Below are positions 22,605-35,152 of a DNA stretch of 64,000 nucleotides, in pieces. The translations under genes and the position numbers were made by a program. Within the stretch, counting starts at the first letter, position 1. Each line of letters starts with the position of its first letter. This DNA is from Ophiura sarsii (lineage: Eukaryota; Echinodermata; Ophiuroidea; Amphilepidida; Ophiuridae), in contig CM069449.1 of assembly GCA_035610835.1 (NCBI GenBank), positions 41,771,098-41,835,097 of the forward strand. Direction: 5' to 3'. The notes beneath the pieces are model-generated. The model had not been told where the DNA came from, did no database searches, and saw only the letters and a program-made list of their open reading frames with translations.

Positions 22605-24061
22605 AAATCCCAACAGGGTGCATTAATTATAATTACTAGCGGGCACCAGCGCTTCGCGCTGGACCCGCTAGAAGATTTCACGGGGAATAAGTAAACAAAG
22701 CGTAAGAAAATTTGATACAATAATATCAAGAACATGTCCTACATATGTATACATAATGCAGACAGGGCCCTATAAATAATCCGAATAGCGCAGGTGCTTT
22801 TGATAATCCAGGTATACATGTGCCTTACTCATGTTAATCTAGGTAGGCCTACGTTTGTGTTTCCAGATACCTATGTATAGGCCTCCCATGAGACCTGAAA
22901 TGCAGGTAGGCCTACCCGTTGTCCCATTATATCCAGGGACCCCATAGGCCTAAGCCCTACCCCCTAATCCAGTTACCCCTGGTGCCCTTAATAATGCACC
23001 GAATACCACATAATCAAGGTAGGCCTACTGCAGTGTGCCGTTATCTCGAGATACCCAGGTGCCCTTACTTTATCATAGTCAAGTAAATTAAACGCGGGTG
23101 CCGAAGATAGCGGGCAGTAAAAGTCATAGGCCTATCACATAGGCAGAGGTGAGTATATCATAGCGTTATAAAATGTTTATATAAATATCAAGAGTATGTC
23201 CTTAAATAATTCAGGTACTAAAGTGCCCTTGATATCATGTAAGTGACATGGTGCCCTTAATACACCATGAGCCTAGGCCCAATGTGCTCTTAAATAATAC
23301 AGATACCCATGTTCCTAATCCAAGTAGGCCTACTCCATCAACGTGTTCTTAATACCCAGTTAGTACCTCCTGTCAGCGCATGTCTCTACCTATTTTGTAC
23401 CCCAAATAATAAAAAGTTGAATTTTAATGTCAAAATTGAAAGTTACTTAAAATTTAGATTTTAAATGTCTCCCCCGATTCTTTTATTGCCCCACCACACC
23501 GTTTTCCTCCTTTAACATTTTGGTGCTGGTGCTGGTATGCATGCACTTACTGTATCCACGGTAATTCAGTAGGCCTACGTTCTGAGCGTTATAGTTTTAT
23601 AGTCGGTCGTTTAGTTTTATGGTCGGCCGATTCTATCATCAAGATCACTTGTACCATTCCACGGTTGTACTTTACACAATGTGTGCCATCCGGGTTTTGT
23701 TTGGCCTATTTACATTAAATACATTATTCCTCCAATAGGCATGTGGGGCCTTAACGTATAGTATGTAGTCCCTTTGTCATGTTTGCTGTGTTCTATAAAG
23801 CCTCCCGAGATACTATCTGAGTGTACACCCTTAAAATGCAGTTATCACAGGTGGCCCACCTGTGCATAGTATTAGTATTAGTATCCAGGTAATTTGAGAC
23901 TCGTTTTATAGTGAACCCCGTAATCCAGATACCACGGATGCCCTTAATAATCCAGACACTCTATAATCATGATAATGTACCACACAAAAAACACGTTCCG
24001 TTTATCCAGATGCCCCATGTGCCCTTATATCCAAGTGCGGAGAGGAGGAGGTGGTTTAGGG

Positions 24062-24323
24062 TACACTATTTAGTATTAGAAAAAAGGGTGCTTCAGAGGG
24101 GTTCTTGGCTGTCCCGTATATGGTTTAAAGGTTCTTTGATTTTAAAGGCCCCCAAAAGGTTCTGTAGAGAACCTTTAGCGGTTCTAAAGACCAATGTTTG
24201 CCCATATTTTGCCCACTTTGAACCTTAAAATGGTTCTTTTTGGAACCTTTTAAGGTGATAAGGGTTCCATACGGGACAGCCAAGAACCCCTGAAGCCTGA
24301 AGCATCCTTTTTCTTAGAGTGTA
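24062..24323. mobile_element. TA-flanked MITE, copy A in the left arm
   Basis: Contains GGGTGCTTCAG, TTCTTGGCTGTCCCGTATA and many AAGGTTCT words, with inverse copies at the right end. It occupies the same position as copy B in the opposite arm, so it was present before the palindrome formed. The left terminus is diverged. Confidence 0.8.
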
Positions 24324-25639
24324 CGGACTGCCTGCTTTCACCCTGCCACGTTACAATGTGCAGTTTGCGCCACAAACGCGTATACACTTTGTATGCGTCA
24401 TTACGTGTGCGCTGAATCGCGCGCACCATGATAAACGCGGTCGCGCAGCTTCAACATAGGAACTGTTGTTATGGTACCGCCACAGTTTCTTTATCGTTAG
24501 CAAACTACGCGTTCATCTATGTTACTAATGCGAGAGTGTCACTTTAAGATCTGTGTAAGAGTTTTTATTTACATTTAGAAAATGTCGTAAAATAATTTTA
24601 TTTGTCGGACGGATAGTCACGTATAAATGCTTGTTACTATGCGATCTGTAAGAATAACAAACAGCCGCATATACCATACAGAAATGTAGCTATATCCCTG
24701 ATGAAAATATTTTGGGTGAAGACCATATGTCATCACTCACTCCGAAAACCACAATTTTTGCCCGAACAGTAGCTATCCGAGTAAAATAAATTCAACATTT
24801 CGGATTATCATCTGTGATCCTTTCTGCGCATGTCTGAAAACGGGAAAATACTGGCATTGAACTATCTAATTAGCTCGTCTATTAGAGGCGCAATTACCAC
24901 GCTTTTTCAGTTGAAGAGGGACGCGAGTGTAAAATTATTATTGAACTATCTAATCAGGCGAGGGACCGAAAATTAGTATATCTATATACTAATTTTCGGT
25001 CCCTCGCCTGATTAGATAGTTCAATAATAATTTTACACTCGCGTCCCTCTTCAACTGAAAAAGCGTGGTAATTGCGCCTCTAATACACGAGCTAATTAGA
25101 TAGTTCAATGCCAGTATTTTCCCGTTTTCAGACATGCGCAGAAAGGATCACAGATTATAATCCGAAATGTTGAATTTCTTTTACTTGGGTAGCTACTGTT
25201 CGGGCAAAAATTGTGGTTTTCGGAGTGAGTGATGACATATGGTCGTCACCCAAAATATTTTCATCAGGGATATAGCTACATTTCTGTATATGCGGTGGTT
25301 TGTTATTCTTAAAGATCGCATGAGTACAAGCATTTATACGGGACTATTACGTCCAACAAATAAAAATATTTTACGACATTTTCTAAATGTAAACAAAAAC
25401 TCTTACACAGATCTTAAAGTGACACTGTCACAATAGTAACATAGATGAACGCGTAGTTTGCTAACGATAAAGAAACTGGCGGTACCATACCAACTGTTTC
25501 TATGTTGACGGCTGCCCGACCGCGTTTAACATGGCGCGCGCGATTCGGCGCACACGTAATGACGCAGACAAAGTGTGTACGCGTTTGTGGCGCAAACTGC
25601 ACATTGTAACGGGGCAGAGTGAAAGCAGGCTGCAGTCCA

Positions 25640-25903
25640 TACACTCTTAGAAAAAGGGTGTTTCATGGGGTTCTTGGCTGTCCCGTATATGGAACCCTTA
25701 ATATCACCTTAAAAGGTTCCAAAAAGAACCATTTTAAGGTTCAAAATGGGCAAAAAATGGGCAAAATAGCTCTTTAGAACCTCTAAAGGTTGTTCTCTAC
25801 AGAACCTTTTTGGGTCCTTTAAAATCAAAGAACCTTTAAACCCTTAGGGTTCCATATACGGGACAGCCAAGAACCCCTGAAGCACCCTTTTTCTAATAGT
25901 GTA
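25640..25903. mobile_element. TA-flanked MITE, copy B in the right arm
   Basis: Starts TACACTCTTAGAAAAAGGGT and ends with a near-inverse. The TTCTTGGCTGTCCCGTATA phrase is repeated in inverse near the right end. It is the mirror counterpart of copy A. Confidence 0.85.
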
Positions 25904-26712
25904 CCCTAAAGCCACCTACTCCTTCCCGTACTTCCCTTACTTGATAATCTGGATATAAGGGCACATGAGGCATCTGGATAAACGGAACGCGTGGTATATT
26001 ATCATGATTATTATAGAGTGTCTGGATTAATAAGGGCACCCGTGGTATCTGGATTACGGGGTTCACTATAAAACGCAGAGAGTCTCAAATTACCTGGATA
26101 TACTATGCGCAGGTGGGCCACCTGTGATAACTGGATTTTAAGGGTGTATCAGGTAGTATCTCGGGAGGCCTTATTTAGAACACAGCAAACATGACAAATG
26201 GACTACTACTATAATACGTTAAGGCCCCACGTGCCTATTGGAGGAATAATGTATTTAATGTAAATAGGCCAAACAAAACCGGATGGAATACATAGTGCTC
26301 AAGTACAAGCATGGGATGGTACAAGTGATCTTGATGATAGACTCCGCAGGCCATACAACTAAAACGACCGACTATAAAAATATGGAACACACTATATAAC
26401 GCTCAGAACGTAGGCCTACTGAATTACCTGGATACAGTAGGCCTATGTGCACAAGGGCAGTGGCGACACCAGCATCAAAATGTTAAAGGGGGAAAACGGG
26501 GTGGCGGGCTATATAAGAATCGGGGGAGACATTTTAAAGCTAATTTTAAGTACATAACTTTCAGTTTTGACATTCAAATTCAATTTTTTTATTATTTGGG
26601 GGTACAAAATAGGTAGAGACATGCGCTGACAGGAGGTATATAATAACTGGGGGTCACGACTGGGCACCCCCCACCCCCTCCACCGTTCGTGCCACCACTG
26701 CACCTGATGGGG

Positions 26713-26962
26713 TACACTCTTGGAAAAAGGGTGCTTCAGGGGTTCTTGGCTGTCCCGTATATGGAACCCTTTTTAGAACCTTTATAGGTTCCACAAAGAA
26801 CCTTTAAAGGTTCTAAAAGAACAAAACATGCGTCTTTAGAACCTCTAAAGGTTCTCTACAGAAGCTTTTGGGGTTCTTTAAAACTAAAAGAACCTTTAAC
26901 CCTGAGGGTTCCATATACGGGACAGCCAAGAACCCCTGAAGCACCCTTTTTCTAAGGGTGTA
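26713..26962. mobile_element. TA-flanked MITE, copy C
   Basis: Same family as copies A and B, starting TACACTCTTGGAAAAAGGGT. It lies in the block of the right arm that has no left-arm counterpart, so it inserted separately or arrived with that block. Confidence 0.85.
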
Positions 26963-28085
26963 GGTCTACCTGCTGGATTAAAGGTCACATGGGGTACCCA
27001 CCCATGTGTTCTATACTTATATTAAGGCAATCCAGATACTCTGAATACTCTAAGTATTCCTACATCTGAATAACCATTCAGGTGCCCTTATTAATCCACG
27101 TAGGCCCTAATAGCCGCATACACAGTTATCACGGGTGCCCTTAATATTCGATTCAAGATAAACTACATAGTCCAGGGAGGTCCTATTGGATCACTAATAC
27201 ACAATCTTGATAATTAATGTACATGTGGTGGTAAATGAATATTCAAGGCACGATGTGTTATACATGCATGGCGTACATGGATTTCTTAAGGGCACATGGT
27301 ATATATGGATTATTAAGGGCACTTTGGTACCAATGTCAGTATTAAGGGCACCTAGGATACATGGAGTAACAACGACATACTCTTGCTGTTTTACAATACC
27401 CGCATCTTACGTTTTGATATGACTAACCACCCGCTATAGCTTCGGCACCTATACCTGCGATTTTCAATATAAACTGGATATAATACGGGCACATTGGTAT
27501 GGATATAACGCCGGTTATTAAGGCCATCTGTGCCCATCTGTGAGGGGTAGGGCCTAGACCTATCGGGCAACCGGTGTATTAAGAACACGTTGAGTAGGCT
27601 ACTTGGATTAGGAACATGGGTATCTGTATTATTTAAGAGCACATTTGGCCTAGGCTCATGGTGTATTAAGGGCACCATGTCACTTACATTATATCAAGGG
27701 CACTTTAGGTACCTGAATTATTTAAGGATATACTCTTGATATTTATATAAACATTTATAACGCTTTGATATTACTCACCTCTGCCTATAATTGTGATATG
27801 ACTATTACTGTCCGCTATCTTCGGCACCCGCGTTTAATTTGATAAAATAAGGGCACCTGGGTATAACGGCACACTGCAGTACCTTGATTATGTGGTATCC
27901 GGTGCATTATTAAGGGCACCTTGGTAATTGGATTAGGGGTAGGGTCTAGGCCTATGGGGTCCCTGGATATAATGGATGAGGCCTACCTAGATTAAGGCAC
28001 ATCCTACCTGGATTATCATAAGCACCTGCGATATTCGGATTATTTAGTGCCCGTCTGGATTATGTATACATCAGGCCCGTCAGAT

Positions 28086-28310
28086 GGGGGGGGGGGGGGG
28101 GGCGACGGTTGCGAACGCCTCCCCCTTTTGAAACTTTTTTTTTTTTTTTAAAGGTAAAAATTGCGTTTTTCTTAGTTTTTACTATCAATGATAGTAAACT
28201 ACTCATATAACATTGACTACAGTGCTTTTTGGACTGCGAAATTGTGTGTACGTGCGAAATTTTTTGACTTCTACCCCCCCCCCCCCCCCCCCTCCCCCCC
28301 CCCCCCCCCC

Positions 28311-28343
<33 letters not shown>

Positions 28344-28370
28344 TACCCCCCCCCCCCCCCCCCCCCCCCA
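28086..28370. repeat. Homopolymer cluster: G-run, T-run and long C-run
   Basis: G at 28086-28102, T at 28134-28149, and a nearly pure C tract at 28273-28369 broken by single T or A. It sits in a block present only in the right foldback arm. Proline- or glycine-only frames read here are artefacts. Confidence 0.9.
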
Positions 28371-28604
28371 CTTACGTGAAATTCACGAGGTGACTGACTT
28401 GGAAAATTTTTGGGGCAACCTTTTAAGAAAATTTTAGGTGAAAACGCCCCCCCTTGGGCAAAAGTGTCTTACGGGGATGTACATGTCGGACATGTTCTTG
28501 ATATTGTATCAAATTTTCTTACGCTTTGTTTCCTTATTCCCCGTGAAATCTTCTAGCGGGTCCCGCGCGAAGCGCGGTGCCCGCTAGTAGATAATAATAA
28601 TTAA

Positions 28605-29668
28605 ACCATTTATATGTCATCATTAATTTACTATTTAAAGGCGTTAGTAATTTCACAGATTTTTAAAATTTATCATTTCGACCAAAATTGAAATCTTCCA
28701 TCTTTACCAGAAAGTCTGTATTTTCCATCAGAAATGTCCGATTTTCAAAATCTAAAATTCTTATGAAAGCTGGGCGTTTGCGCAAGATATAAGTGAAAAC
28801 AATATGAACACTATCGATCAGATTCATACCGTAATAAATCATAATGCCTCGGTACAGTTCATTCTGATACACCCTGTATATAGGCCGCCTCAATATAGAC
28901 CGAGTAGGCCTCTTCACATCAGGCATGATTATGAATTTGTAGGAAAAAACCTGAATAGCCTGAAAAGGTGCGTGAAATCAGCTTATAAAGGCCAAAAACG
29001 GGCTGAAAATAAAAGAAAGTGCGGAAATTTGGAAAACAAAATAGCCTGAACATAATCATGCCTGTAACATACCTGCCGTACTTATGATCATTTATGACTA
29101 CATGTATTATATGACAATTTTCTTACATTCCTTAGATTAAGTTTTACCTTCTACGTACGTCTACTATAAATGTATTCTCTATACACGAGCAACATAACAC
29201 TTTTCATGCATGGCCATTTAAGGGGTTTAAGTCTACTACATACCGATTATAACGTTTTCCTGCGAAATATGCTAAACCCAGTGTTGACAGTATTGTATAG
29301 GCTTCAAGTAGGCCTACCACCTATTCAGCTATTTCAGCGGTCATTCACCCTCCGTGAGACGTCATATTTCAAGGGGTGACTCTCAAAAATCCGAGGAAAT
29401 TCATTTCTCATGTCCGACGGCTGGCTGGCAGTATAATGTAGAATTGTTAACTTGATTTGTTGGGAGTGGCGCCGGCCCGGGCGCCGGGGGAGTGACTCTT
29501 ACTTTATTTCTTTTCCTCCAAGTTAAAAGTTCAGAAGAATCCCCATATTTTTTCTCATTATGTCTGTAAAATCTTAGGGGGCATAAATGCTCCTTTTAGA
29601 AATTATAGGCTAAAATATGGTGAATTATTGCCAAAGGTGGTTAACCACCCGCCCGTTTGTGTACTACT
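28605..29668. other. Dispersed repeats, no gene
   Basis: The segment 28620-28700 (TTTCGACCAAAATTGAAATC) recurs at 56595-56660. GGTACAGTTCATTCTGATAC at 28851 recurs at 56757 and inverted near 54555. A GC-rich palindromic patch (GGCGCCGGCCCGGGCGCC) lies at 29467. No gene was recognised. Confidence 0.5.
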
Positions 29669-30036
29669 CAATGGCAAATTTCGTATGACCTCGTGCTTCC
29701 AAAAAAAGGAACTATTGGAGTAATATGCAACTCAAACTTTGGAATGCGACAATTTTAAGGATATGACCCGATGTCGGTTTGTTTGTGTTGTTATTAATTA
29801 TTTTTAATTCGTCACCTTAAGACCCCTAATATTTTTAATATTTTGTGAAATTTGAAACAAATAATTAAAATGTTAAAGGTATATGTTCTGATTGCTGGCC
29901 CGATTTTCAACTTGATGTTTTCTATTTTACATGAAAGGTCATATCCTTAAAATTGTCGCATTCCAAAGTTTGAGTTGCATATTACTCCAATAGTTCCTTT
30001 TTTTAGAAGCACGAGGTCACACGAAATTTGCCATTG
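29669..30036. repeat. Inverted repeat with arms of about 100 bp
   Basis: The left arm from CAATGGCAAATTTCG and the right arm ending CGAAATTTGCCATTG are almost identical inverted copies around about 160 bp of AT-rich DNA. The high identity suggests a young foldback element. Confidence 0.85.
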
Positions 30037-30084
30037 TGTCATTTCTGTAAGGCTGTTTCTAGGTATATAATTCTGTCACTCAGA

Positions 30085-30170
30085 CATTTAGCCCAACTGG
30101 TCTTAAACTTAGACCAATTGGTATTAGACTTAATGGGTATTGGACCAAATGGTTTTAGACCTAATGGCAA
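30085..30170. repeat. Degenerate tandem repeat, about 20-bp period
   Basis: Variants of GACCAATTGGTATTAGACTT repeat about four times. Confidence 0.55.
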
Positions 30171-30294
30171 TTCACCAGCGAGTAAATCACCTTATGAATA
30201 ACCAAGTAGCTCATTATCGGCAGTGTAACGCTATGGGAAAACTCCATGTGCAGAAATTTATAAATGGTAATTGGCATGCGCGGTTTATTGGAAT

Positions 30295-30425
30295 ACCTTT
30301 AGAAGGAACCTCGATTAAAGGGCCGCGGAAGAATGAAAGGAAATAATTGATTGCCGACACTTTGGAACGCGGTAGTATATTTTAACGGAATAAATCGTAT
30401 TGAAAACTGGAAACTATCGCAAACC
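30295..30425 (+). repeat. Dispersed repeat, partner at 50160-50275
   Basis: AGTATATTTTAACGGAATAA and TTGAAAACTGGAAAC are found here and, inverted, near 50190. The copies are diverged. A minimal interspersed repeat of unknown type. Confidence 0.6.
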
Positions 30426-30490
30426 ATAGCTCATTCTATACGCTGTCCTTTACTTGGATCCCTTTAGATTTAGAATGAACCATTCCATCT

Positions 30491-31620
30491 ACAGGGTGTC
30501 CCCAAAAACTGGGTTCAAAAGTGTGCGAGCTAAGTAGGAAACAAGATATACCTGACCTTAATTGGGTAAATTTGGAGACCAATCCAATATAAACTTTTTG
30601 AAATACAAAGATTTGAATAGAGCGTGGTCAGAACCCATTTGTCCCGTGCGTTGCATGAAACTGTGCGCTATGCAGTATTCCCGGCATGGGTTTATTCTCC
30701 GAAAGAACTTAACAATAACTCGGACTATAACAAAGAACATTTTGTTTTAATGTTTATGTAAATAATGAACTTGTATTATTGCAATATGACCAAGATAAAT
30801 TTGTTTACTGCCCAAGTCTTTCTAAAGAATGAATGCAAAGGCAAAACTTTGACAAAGTCACAACAATGGGCAATTGCAACACATCGGGGTGTTCCTTGAA
30901 AAGTGGGACAAATGGGTTTTGACCACGCTCTATTAAAATCTTTGTATTTCAAGAAGTTTATATTGGATTAATCACAGAGTTTAACCAGGGGTGTGCCACT
31001 GAGCTTGCCGATCGGGTCCACTTTAAAATTGAACTTAGTCAGCATAGAATTGGTGGCGCTGTTCTTCCGATAAGGCGTAATTGTAGCAGACGACGCGACG
31101 CTGGCCACGCGTCTCTCAGACGACCCAATATGGCAACGGGAGTGCACCATTTTGAATTATTTTTAACAGTCATCGCCCGGTTAACGATAAAAATTCTTCT
31201 AATTATGATGAATTTGTCAAAATAAGTTTAATATTCGCGATTACGTGTTATTCACTACGAATTCAAAATGTAGGTTTCGCGTGGCCACCTTCGTCTGTGT
31301 AAATCTACAGCGCCCCCAAACCTATGCTGACTAACAATTCCGTTAAACCTGGTTAAACATTGTTAAACGCGTTAAACGCCGGTCACCGACGCATTCCAGA
31401 CGATTATCATATCATAATCATAATTTATTCAAAAGGACCGTTTTCGCTACGTACGTTAGTATACGACTTTCCTATCCCAAAGTTAATAGTATCCCTGGTT
31501 TAACCAATTAAGGTCGGGTATATTTTGTTTAATATCCTTAAATATGAACTATCCATGTTTCCTACTGTTTTAGTTATAAGCTTGCAAACTTTTGAACCCA
31601 GATTTTTTGGACACGCTGTA
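30491..31620. mobile_element. Inverted-repeat element with nested insertion
   Basis: The outer ends read CAGGGTGTCCCCAAAAACTG on the left and its diverged inverse on the right. Arms continue through CGTGGTCA and AAATCTTTGTATTTCAAGAA-like sequence. The right arm is interrupted by about 535 bp (30970-31503) whose ends, GTTTAACCAGGG and CCCTGGTTTAAC, are perfect 12-bp inverse copies, so a second element inserted into the first. Confidence 0.7.
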
Positions 31621-31726
31621 TATCAAGTTGATTTTCAATTTTTCAAAACCAAATCATATCGGGCCGTAATAACGCAAATTCGGCAAGTTAAAAAAAACAC
31701 CGGGGACCCATTGACTGTAAATAAGT

Positions 31727-32173
31727 AGGGGAGAGCGGGGCGAGTCCGCCCTCTAATTTTCAGGCTTGCCTAGCGGACTCATTTTACAAGTTAGAAAGCT
31801 ATCCTACTTCCAAATGAAAGCTACGTTTCTTAGCTACATACACCCATAGTTTCAGCACTCTAGAACTTTTAGTAAGTGCACGGAGTAAGGAAAATAACCA
31901 ACAGGGCGGACTTTCCCCACACTACTCACGCCGGGGTAGGTTCGCCCCCATGATGGGCAAGCTCGTCCGGCGTCATAGGCAAGTTAAATATTGCAGAAAC
32001 TATCAGTTATTCCATGTAAAGATTGATTAATCAAATAGACACAACTATGACAATTAGGCCATGTGGCCCCAACATATGAAATAGACACATCATGTGTCCA
32101 TTTAATATGTTGGGGCGAGTCCGCCCCCTTCTTAGCGTGTAATTGGGCATGGGGCGGACTCTCCCCGGTGAAA
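31727..32173. repeat. GC-rich inverted-repeat element
   Basis: GGCGAGTCCGCCC and variants occur near both ends in opposite senses, with a central AT-rich part. No coding capacity. Confidence 0.5.
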
Positions 32174-32507
32174 GAACTCGCCCCAGGGCTCATTTTTTTG
32201 TAAATCTCATGGTATACCTAACTAACACGGAATGGGAAGTTTTTAACTGCATAATATGTTTTAGGCAAAGCACTTACCTTTTTAATGACTATAAAAGTTA
32301 GTACCATCGCTGTGATGTCTTTAGATTAATGCAACATTTTATCAGATTATGATATTATAATAATTTGGTCCTGTATAAGTTAGAGCTAATCCTGATGAAA
32401 GTTTAACAGTCTTAAACTTGTCCGCCGGCGAACCCGTTAGCTCTAGATAGGATGTTTACATTATTTATATATTTATGTATTATCTATTCTTTAACTATTT
32501 CTATTCA

Positions 32508-33735
<1,228 letters not shown>

Positions 33736-33739
33736 ACTT

Positions 33740-33823
33740 TAATTTCATTTCGGCGAGTTAGACGAGAATGCGTGTTTAGCTTAAAACCGTATTTAACTAC
33801 GAACGAGAATACGGCCCTAAATT
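33740..33823. repeat. Fragment of the GGGCCGTATTCTCGT element
   Basis: Ends GAGAATACGGCCC and carries CGTGTTTAGCTTAAAACCG, matching one terminus of the element at 34612-35106. It is a truncated copy about 0.8 kb upstream. Confidence 0.7.
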
Positions 33824-33879
33824 ATTTCTGAAATGTTATTCGCATTATTATTGCACCCTCTTCTTATTGACACTGGCTT

Positions 33880-34611
33880 TTTAATAACAGTCGATTGTGT
33901 GCTTAGAAAATAAAGCTTTGATTGAATTGGATAGATATTGTTTAGCTTGAGTTGTTTTAACCTTCCTTTCTTTGGCGGGAGTTTTGAATACAACTTATGA
34001 GGTGTGGAGTTCATCAGCTGGTAGTGCTAGAGAGCATAGCTGTAAAGATGAATTATGTGAGCCAAAATACGAAAATATGTTTTTCATCGATTTTCGATAA
34101 ATCCAGCGACATTATTTTTAGATACATTTTGGGAAATTAACCTAACCCGAGTGCCGAACAAGGACTCTACAAGTGTCGCTTTTTCATTAATACCTCTCTA
34201 AAATAAACCCATCCGTATCTCCTGGACCATAGGCGGCGGTGGAGGGTACCCCTACATTTCACGATAGGTCGATGCCCCACCGATTTGTTTTGATTCGTTG
34301 TTCATGCAGCCCGGGTTCGCCGATTTGTACTTCAGGTGTTAGCAAAGAGACTTGTTAACATATTTTCGAAATTACAGAGATGCAATCATTTGTCCTGTGT
34401 CGTGTATGAATTAGGTCAAGACATGCGTATTCTTTTATTTCTCGAAAAATTAGAAAAATCAATGCACTTGCTCAAATGATGATATGGTCACAATAGCACT
34501 CCCCTACGGGGTCGTGCCATTAACCAAATCAACATCAGCGCGCATGCATTGATTTCTCTAATGTGTCTCGTAACAACACATACGCATTTATTGACCTATA
34601 TATAAACACTG
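33880..34611. other. Dispersed repeat, partner at 54695-54870
   Basis: CCTTTCTTTGGCGGGAGTTTTG (33963) and the palindromic ATCGATTTTCGAT (34086) recur inverted near 54830 and 54710. From 34111 to 34611 nothing further was recognised. Confidence 0.55.
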
Positions 34612-35106
34612 TGGGCCGTATTCTCGTACGTAGTTAAACACGGTTTTAAGCTAAACACGCGTCTAACTTTGACTTTAGACACAGCGTTTAACTAAACGCA
34701 ATTCTCGTACATTTGTTTTACTTAAACACGCGTCTAACTCGCCGAAATGTGTCTAACTTTAAACATGGGTACGGGGATAGTTTAATGCGTGTTTAACTAA
34801 ACTCGCGCACCAACTGTATTGCCTTGAATGATCACTCAACCGTGCCCGGTGCAAGCTGGCGCGCGGATCGTGTAGTCTCAAAAAGTACCGTGTATTTAAG
34901 GCATTCGATCGATATCTATTGTAACAAATTAGGGCCACAATGATTTAAATACCTGTATACAATCAACGCAGGACCACTCTGGGAACGAGATTTGCAGAGT
35001 TTAAAATCGTGTTTTGTTAGACACGTCGTTTAAAGGATAAACTCACGTTTAAGTTAGATACGCGTTTAGTTAAGAGAATACGGCCCACATACGAGAATAC
35101 GGCCCA
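34612..35106. mobile_element. MITE directly upstream of the ovo exon
   Basis: Left end TGGGCCGTATTCTCGTACG; right end GAGAATACGGCCCA, with the last 20 bp duplicated (at 35073 and 35093). Interior words CACGCGTCTAACT and GTTTAACTAAAC alternate orientation. It ends only 41 bp before the predicted splice acceptor, so the intron's 3' end is almost entirely mobile DNA. Confidence 0.8.
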
Positions 35107-35130
35107 TAATGATTAAGGTAACCATCACGA

Positions 35131-35147
35131 TTTTCTTATGTTTACAG
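35131..35147 (+). promoter_or_regulatory. Predicted 3' splice acceptor of the ovo exon
   Basis: TTTTCTTATGTTTACAG is a pyrimidine-rich tract ending in AG. An ATG at 35138 lies inside this tract and should be removed with the intron, so the first usable in-frame ATG in the exon is at 35153 unless an upstream coding exon is joined. Confidence 0.7.
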
Positions 35148-35152
35148 GCACA

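Larger units (their letters stand above)
22622..28604. mobile_element. Giant foldback element, about 6 kb, near-spacerless
   Basis: The left arm (about 22622-24982) and right arm (24983-28604) are inverted copies meeting at 24982/24983 with only one mismatched pair at the centre (AGTATATC|TATATACT). Both outer ends carry a 35-36-bp hairpin that starts CTAGCGGG and ends CCCGCTAG (22636-22671, 28553-28587). The arms match along their whole length but with scattered substitutions, so this is not a simple assembly duplicate. The right arm has two extra blocks absent from the left: about 26640-27575 and about 28063-28485. Both arms contain a degenerate short repeat around GTGCCCTTAATAATCCAGGTA. 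No protein-coding sequence was found. Outermost bases TTAATTA/TAATTAA hint at a TTAA or AT-rich target. Confidence 0.85.

Noticed and set aside
28060..28437. Glycine- or proline-only proteins
   Set aside because: They are translations of homopolymer G/C runs.
32395..32440. Possible hammerhead (CTGATGA followed by AGTTTAA/TTAAACT)
   Set aside because: The stem is present but the required GAAA after it is missing.
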